Below are positions 57,201 through 64,000 of a stretch of 64,000 bases of DNA, piece after piece; position 1 is the first letter of the stretch, and each line of letters begins with the position of its first letter. The notes under the pieces are model-generated. The model saw nothing but the letters and a program-made list of their open reading frames with translations, was not told the DNA's origin and did not search any database. The translations under genes and the position numbers were made by a program. This stretch comes from Plumapathes pennacea. Its lineage: Eukaryota; Cnidaria; Anthozoa; Antipatharia; Myriopathidae. The DNA is taken from the NCBI GenBank assembly GCA_964036295.1, contig OZ038471.1:1713001-1777000 (forward strand), written 5' to 3'.

Positions 57201-60200
57201 GACTGAAATACTGAACATTGAAGTTGATCACTCTTCATACCTGAAATTGAGAACACGATCACAACGCGACCTCGTCAATATGGTCTGCGCTAGAACAAAC
57301 GGCTTCTTGGCCGCCTTGATGAAAATTCTTTGTTGGCCAAGAGGTTAAGAGAAAGAACTTGTTAATCCTGGGCTAGCTTTGAATTGGCCGGGCATAAGTG
57401 ATTATTACCTTCTGTAAAGAATACCAGTATAGCTTTAGCAAAGGTGTCTATTTTATCAGGGGTTACAAGGTAACACAGACAATACTTCGATCGTCAAGCA
57501 AGAGTTAGATCAGCCGATCACTGCTCGGTTTGTGCGGATTTTTCCATTAATGAACCGCAGCTCACGGTATCAACCTGCATTGAGGCTGGAGCTGTATGGA
57601 TGTCTTGCTGGTCAGTAGACTCTGTTCTTACACTTATGGAACCCTCCAAATTACGTAAAATATTTCCCCTTAGTATAGGTAGAATTTAGCTGCTTTAAAT
57701 AACATTAAAACGAATCAGTTCTTCTATAGTTTGGGATTTCAGTTTAGCTTATCGATGCATGCACTGCCTTTTTTGACAATGTACCGCACTAAATTCTCGA
57801 AAAACTGCTGAGGCTCAAACTTTGACTAATCGTCCTATACCCATACTACTTAGTAACTGGTAGATTAAAACGAAACAATTGCTTCTGGTTTTATAAGAAT
57901 ATAGGACATCTCTTTAATATTATACTAAACGCTTAGCAGGAGACACGGGATACTATTTGGTGTTTCGACATAAGTATGCAGGTCCAGTGATATGAAACTC
58001 AATTATATTTCCCGACATGACCACCACTTAGTGGTGGTCAAATTACGGCAGTCACCAACAACGGCTATCCAACGATTCTACATTATTTATTTTGTCTAAT
58101 ACTTCTGAAGACTATTCTAACCCGAACGAATACAGAGACAAGCAAATCATTTATTTAGTTGGTGACCCCAATATCACTGGTGAATCGTTATGAAACTCGA
58201 CCACGTTTTTAAGCGAAGTTCTCAGACTGTAGCCCAAGAGTAATCTAAAATTTACTGCAAACCAATTAGTGTAATCACAAGCGAGTTAAAACTTTGTGGG
58301 AAAGTATAAATCGGTCCGCAAAACTTACAGTGAGATGCTTGCAGATCAACCGTGTAAAGAAAACACCAGGCTACATATTGTTCATTTACCTGAAAGGAAC
58401 TGCTCCTTTCATTTCACTCACGGCAAATAAAATCGTGTTGATTATAGTGCTTCCTCCGATGATCAGCGTGAGCACACTTCTTGTAAGAATTATCAAGAAA
58501 ATGGTTATACACAAAAAGCACGAACATACAATATTCCAGAAAGTAAAGGACACTCAGAGTGTAAACCAGTAGGAAACCCAAGGCATTACAGTAGATACCG
58601 GCGCAATGTTGTCGACGCAACCGCAAACATAAAGTGGAAGAACAGAGACACCACTACGTAGGGCATACCCGAGGTTACTAAAGGTTGGTTTCCACCTTGT
58701 AAAGCAAGCGGTGAAATTTGTGAAGCAAGCGCAAGACAATAGTGAAACTTTTCCATTCCTTGCACTTGTGTTCCGCTTAGAACCAACCTTAGTTATTGCG
58801 GTTCAACAAACAGCCTTGACCTTTTAACTCTTCCTGTGTTACGGAGCAGATTTAGGGGGACTTGCTTCTGGTCTTGTTGACTTCTTTATTCGTGAATCAC
58901 GACTGAGCTCTGGGGCTTCGAGACTAACGGAGAGCTCGGGCTCGAAGTCACTCTGAATTCTACACTACAAACTAGCGGTTAAGTAAATTAAAAAGTAAAA
59001 GTAAAGTGTCTTTATTTATACACGGTAAGTAATTCAGCAGAGCTGGTGGGGCCGTGTTTTAAACTCAACGTAAATCTGTTAAAAATCCCAACTGGTCGAA
59101 GGCTAACCAGTTGGCTATTTACATAACGTGGCCGAGGATTTGAACGCGGGGCTACCGTGTTACAAATTCAGTTAGTGCTCAGAGCGGGACTTGCCGAACC
59201 TCAAGTCCGGCGCCCTAACCACTCGGCCACGCTGCCTTGCATAGGGAGCACGTACAGCGGTTACAAACTTCCTTTTGGGTAAACAACTAAATTAGATAGC
59301 AAAAACCACGATGAGGTCAGAACGGAAAAGGGTGGAAAGAACTTCTGCGGCATAGGTGATTGTAAAGACCCCCGAAGGTGTCTGTGCATCACGATGCCGT
59401 GCAAACATTTGGCAGCTTGCTCAAATCGTGCAGGTAAAGCTTACCGATAGGCACGTTTGTAACGAACCTGGCGTTATGCCTTTCCTGTGGTTTGTGCTGC
59501 ACACGCAAATGCTTCGCTGACCTCATTTATGAACTATGCTCCTAAAGGGCTATTGTAATCCTAAGCCCGAGTCAAACTTAAGCCTTTCTTCCGTTTGCAC
59601 ATACAAGTTCGCTCCAGGATAGCCGAAATATTATTCTTTATAATAAACTTCCAAATTGTTCCGAATTGTCCCTTGACACCTGCATCAAAATGCAAATCTT
59701 GACTGACAAGTCTCGGTGTCTTCTATGTTTTTGTTTCAGATTTCTCTCACGTTCTAGGAAATGTAAAAGGTAGGCACTGTATAGTGGCTGAAAGAAATGT
59801 CAAAGTTGTTAGGATGGAGAAAGTAACAGGAGAGTTATCGATTGAATCATGATTGTTTTTCAAATAAATATTTTGTTACTTTCTTTCAAAATAATCCTGA
59901 CAGGAGATATCCCAGAATAACAAAACGGTAGTTGAGGGAACCTACGAAATCGCCAGAAACAAAATCAAAAGCATTCTTTATTCCTTGTTATTTTTTAAAG
60001 TTCTTGCATCTTCCCTAAAAGCCAGATGACGCCATTTTGGATGACGTCATCGACCAGAATAAAGTCAGTTGGCTGGAACCCCCAAGATGTGTCTTATGTG
60101 TAGAAAATACATCAGGCTATCTAGAAAAAGTAACATATCTTCAAGAATAATCCAAGCACCTGGCTCTCGCCTCTGCCCGTTAGTTGGGATCACATACCGT

Positions 60201-63200
60201 GGCTTAGTGCAGGGTGTGAAACCACTGATAAGAATAATTATGAATCGAAATCTATGGCTTAATGAAAATGGTTTCAGAGGCTTCTAGTTAAGGTAACCGA
60301 ATCTGTTACTTCCAGTGTTTTATTCTTCTTACAGACTGTGCTGACCCATTAGGCATGGAAAACAAAACTATCCCGGACTCAGCCATCACAGCGTCAAGTT
60401 CTTATTCCGAGCGCACCGGTCCAGAGAGAGCGCGGCTTCATATAAAGGGAGAGAAAATAAACGGCACAAGGTGCTTTAGAGGATGGAGGGCAGGGACTTC
60501 TGACAAAATGAATTGGTTACAAATTAACCTGATGAACAGCTCAAACGTCACAGGGATAGCCACCCAGGGGGGAAATCGCTTCTGGGTAAAAAGTTACGTG
60601 CTCTCATACAGACTGGATGATGCAGAACAGTTTCATAAATATCGAAACGGCAAGGTAAGAACATGGACGTCTGACGGAAACAGTTTAGTGTGGTAATATT
60701 TCATGCATAAATTATGAAAATACGATCAAGTTTCCATTAGCAGGTACAGGATGTTAACTTTCCGAGTCGCAAACAAATCCACTGATGGAATATTGAACTG
60801 GACACGCCGTGCATGCTACAGAAAAAAATACAGAACGTAAAGAATATCAAAACAACAAAGTACAATTTTTGGATGTATCTTTTTTTACGGACATCGAAAA
60901 TTTGACGGAGTATGAAAAATCATCTTCATTTCGTCATAATTGTTAAGTCCGAATTTTAAAAATATTTGTGTACCTGACACATTCAAGGTTCGCTAATCGG
61001 AATTACTATTGTTGCTATCAAAAACATGAAGGTTGCCTGAGTGTTCGCTTACTGTTATAAAATACAAAAACAATGTATCTATTTCTTCACGGAAAATTTT
61101 TACCCTTTTAGAGGTGACTTTGCAGGACTCGGCACGTTTCAAATATGTTTTCGATGGCGTGTTTGTAATCCAGTGAGAATGCTGGTGCTTCTCATCCGAC
61201 AAAGATATTTAGTCTAAAATGCTGTGCAGATGCGTTAATTCGTTCTTTGTTGCGTCATTACAGATTTTAATCGGGAATGCAAACGGGGACACAGTCGTGA
61301 GGAACAATCTGGAGCCACCGCTGACCGCGAAAACTGTCAGAATCAATCCGGAGGCGTGGTTTAACCACATTGTGATGAGAGTTGAACTGTACGGCTGTGC
61401 AGCAGGTTGGTGTAATTTTAACAGCCAGCTAATACGGCTAAAAACAAACAAGGAACATAACCTTCACTACACTGCAGATTATCAGCAATTTCTATTCACA
61501 AAACGTACAAGGGGTCCAAAATATAGTTAATGCGGACAGAATGTTAAAACTGAGCAGTATACGTCAGGAGACAAGAAGCTGATATTAAGTGAAACACCTT
61601 GGGCATCTCTAATACTAAAGAGCTTCAAGTGTAATGTGGAAAAAAATTAACTACAAAGTAAAGCTGCTCCGTCTACAACTGGAAATACTCGACTGAAGGA
61701 AGTAAAAATCTATAATTGCTGCTACTCTAAGACCCCATGCAGGTTGCAACGTTACTAACAACGCGTAGGCCGTACTTGACTGCTCAAGGCAATTTTCCCC
61801 AACACATTATTGCATCTTTCTAACAAACCTGTTTCTCAAAACTACATCTTTCCACAGAGCAGCCGCTGGTTAACCCAACGAGTGCGCAGTCACCTCAGTC
61901 AGCCGCTGAGTCAAAACAGTTGGCTCACCACACAACCACCATTCCTCTAGAATCTACAACTCCACCACATAATACCAGGTCCGATAATGAAAAATCATCA
62001 ACAAGGAAAGCTGAAAGTGTTCAGGAAACTGCTCAAAGTTTTCCTTCAGCGTTCGCCTATTCCACCTCGCAACGGTTCGACCCAACAGACGTGCAGTCAA
62101 GTCATTTAGTCGCTGCATCGAAGATGGTCGTTCACCACACAACCTCCAACAAAGGACGACAAACAGCTACTAAACAACCTGACAGTCGTCAGGAAACCAG
62201 TGATCAAAATTTTCCTGCAGCGTTCGCCTATTATACCTTGCAACGATTCGACCCAATAAATGTGCAGTCAAGTCATTCAGCCACTGCATCAAAGTTCGTT
62301 CACCACACAACCACCGTTCCTCTGCAATCAACCACTCCACTACTTAATGTGAGGTCTAGTAGTGGGAAATCCACAACAATTAGAAAAGATGTCAGTGCTC
62401 AAGAAACTCCTCAACCACAGCCTATGATGACGTCACGTCTTGCATCAGTCGTGCAAACCCGCACCCAGCTGTCTGACGTCATCATCATGCAAAGTGTATC
62501 ACGTGACCAAAGCAGTGATCCCAGGAAGAGTAGGACTGTTGAAAAGAGTGGCATTTCGTCCAGCAAGCACGTATGGAAAAGCGTAACACCAACACGTTCG
62601 GCAGATAAAGTGAGTCAACGATCAGCAACCCTTACCAAGTGATGATTGACGTTAATTGTACACTTATAAAGAATATATAACAATCTAGGTTGTAAGAAAA
62701 GTTCGGTTACAACCGAATTTCATTCGTTTATTACAAGAACAGAGAAATGCGGCTTGCCCAAGATGTTATGTTGAGCAGGAAACTAAGAGAACTTACAGAA
62801 ACGCTCAGAAATAATACACAAGATTGCTTGTACCAGAAGTACTAAAATGCCACGGAATTGATATATCTAAGAGATAAAGTGGTCATTATTAGTGACCACA
62901 AGAAAAATAATTAAAAGATTTTAGATGATTGGTCAACTTTTTATGTTTGCGGCTCTCTCCTTAACTATACGCACACCACATTAACGTGTATTTTTGTTCC
63001 TGTGTGTTACAGCCGCTTGCAAATTTTCTCGAAACTCTCAAGAGTGCAGATCCTAGGAAGAAGTCCTCTCTACAGGTCAGTAGTGAACCTGGGGGCAGTC
63101 TGCACCAAAACTATGTTGAGTCATAGTATAGGAGTTTGAAAGAACACTCGAGAAGTGCACAAATACGGACTCCGCCGCCGCGTCGTGATCCTCCACATTT

Positions 63201-64000
63201 CTCTCGACGAGGCAGTTCTTTCAAATTTCCAATATTTCTTCAATCTATAACTCAACACACGTGCTCTATTCTTTACTCCAGTAAAAACCGTCACAACTCA
63301 TAATAACAAACCTTTCCCAGGTCTCAGAAAAAGGACGAATTCATTGCAGCTGTAACCAGCTATCATGAATATTAAAACTGCTCTAAGTTAACACAGATAT
63401 ACTTTGCTTTAAAATATCATTCTTCCGTTCCTAGCTTGTGGTGAATCTCATGGGGAATTTTACCAATAATGCTGCAGTACAGAATTGTGCATCCGCTTTG
63501 TCAGCTTCTAAAGAGATTGAACATTTCGCCCTCAAATACGCGAAGAATCATTTGAATAATACCAACATCACGGTGATGACACGTCACTCGGAAAAACTCG
63601 GTAAGTTTCCAGCAATTATAGTAAACTCAGTTATAATAGTAAACTTACCTGAGGAGCGTCTGCAAACCAAGGATATGAACACTATGACTCGTGCTAACAT
63701 CAATTATGCTTGGAGCACTGATAGAAATTAAATGAAGGCAAGGATTTGAATCACAATTCTTTATCTACTATAGTCTTGCAGATCCGCAAAGTTTCTCCAA
63801 ACCTCAAGGGAACAATCACTGTACCACAGTCGAATGACACGGAGGACCAGAAAGCTTTCATGAAACTGCCACCCGGTGTCTTCGGAAAGCAAAGTTGGTC
63901 CATTTAGTTGTCCATTTAATCTAATAAGATGCCTATTACTGTCTTGAGTTCCAGGTTTTCATTAGACTATTTTAAATGTCTATACCCGGGACGTTTTCGT
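54214..64000 (+). CDS. Copy C: double-discoidin adhesion GPCR, 5' part (runs off the window)
   Basis: Predicted exons are 54214-54253, 54670-54699, 56516-56814, 57460-57610, 59740-59769, 60335-60654, 61264-61405, 61858-62609, 63013-63075, 63435-63600 and 63774-63893. Exon 12 onwards lies beyond 64000. The visible 704 codons are open. Order: signal peptide (MNMNGQAVLLLLF YIFWTVKAAK), F5/8C domains about 25-173 and 184-337, a long Ser/Thr-rich stalk of about 250 residues (338-588), then the first half of the GAIN domain. GPS, helices and tail are not visible. Exon phases equal those of A. The stalk is the longest of the three, with an extra HTTSNKGRQTATKQPDSRQE-type section and a repeated AFAYxTxQRFDP unit. 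The first discoidin loop (VPEMFRKRKHAGQ) is two residues longer than in A and B. Confidence 0.88.
54850..55140. repeat. Dispersed TCTGAAATA repeat, intron 2 of C (first copy)
   Basis: A counterpart of 10775-11060 that has diverged more than the A and B copies have from each other. Confidence 0.45.
56105..56405. repeat. Dispersed TCTGAAATAGGGT repeat, intron 2 of C (second copy)
   Basis: A counterpart of 12155-12500. The G/C-rich start and the CGCCGCCCCAAAGG part are deleted. Confidence 0.5.
56516..57610 (+). other. Copy C first F5/8 type C domain
   Basis: The start is CSSPLGMQDRSIPDSALNASS and the end ELYGC. It has the WLQVHFTNVTNITAIATQG strand. The loop before it is Lys/Arg-rich (MFRKRKHAG), replacing the Trp-rich loop of B. 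Confidence 0.87.
58677..58791. mobile_element. MITE-like element, intron 4 of C, internally deleted
   Basis: The same insertion as 14773-14901, lacking the inner part of the right arm (CTTGCTTTACAAGCC). Confidence 0.5.
58982..59254 (-). mobile_element. tRNA-derived SINE, intron 4 of C, with deletion
   Basis: The same insertion as in A and B. About 16 bases of the anticodon-like arm are missing, and the left target duplication has one change (TAGCGGTTA). Confidence 0.75.
60335..61405 (+). other. Copy C second F5/8 type C domain
   Basis: The start is CADPLGMENKTIPDSAITASS and the end RVELYGC. The variable region reads YSERTGPERARLHIKGEKI, then TRCFRGWRAGTSDKMN before WLQINLMNSSNVTG. It is the most changed of the three copies here. 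Confidence 0.87.
61858..62609 (+). other. Copy C stalk exon (Ser/Thr-rich)
   Basis: It encodes about 250 residues rich in Ser, Thr, Gln and Pro, with an internal duplication of the FAYxTxQRFDPxxVQSSH unit. The donor is AAA|GTGAGT as in A. Likely a rigid O-glycosylated spacer. Confidence 0.8.

Overview
The window looks like metazoan nuclear DNA, most likely from an anthozoan cnidarian such as a stony coral. It is AT-rich, has many short exons with GT-AG introns, and is packed with MITEs, a tRNA-derived SINE and short dispersed repeats. The species assignment is an inference; no marker gene is present.

The main content is a head-to-tail tandem array of one gene repeated every 21-23 kb on the + strand. 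Each gene encodes an adhesion-type (class B2) GPCR: signal peptide, two F5/8 type C (discoidin) domains, a Ser/Thr-rich stalk, a GAIN domain with a GPS cleavage motif, seven transmembrane helices and a long basic cytoplasmic tail. Four copies are touched. Copy 0 contributes only the 3' end of its tail (1-573, frameshifted near the end). Copy A (10168-26666) has 24 exons and 1201 codons. Copy B (31386-48431) has 23 exons and 1526 codons. Copy C (54214 to beyond 64000) shows its first 11 exons. I rebuilt the exons by splice phase. A and B join into uninterrupted frames whose summed lengths are multiples of three, so both look functional.

The copies differ in three places that matter for a receptor. 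The exposed discoidin loops differ in sequence while flanking introns are nearly identical. The stalk exon encodes 194 residues in A, about 250 in C, and has collapsed to a 52-codon fused exon in B. The tail carries a 97-residue (291 bp) basic repeat once in A, six times in B and at least three times in decayed form in copy 0. Which two copies resemble each other most changes along the gene, which suggests gene conversion or unequal crossing-over.

Between genes lie duplicated flanks carrying a 970 bp foldback element with a 7 bp target duplication, a Harbinger-like MITE with a paralogous empty site, and an orphan piece of tail repeat. About 3.5 kb (3.9-7.2 kb) is unique and holds two weak minus-strand gene candidates. 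The strongest candidate for something new is the array itself: a rapidly diversifying family of double-discoidin adhesion GPCRs with expandable basic tails.
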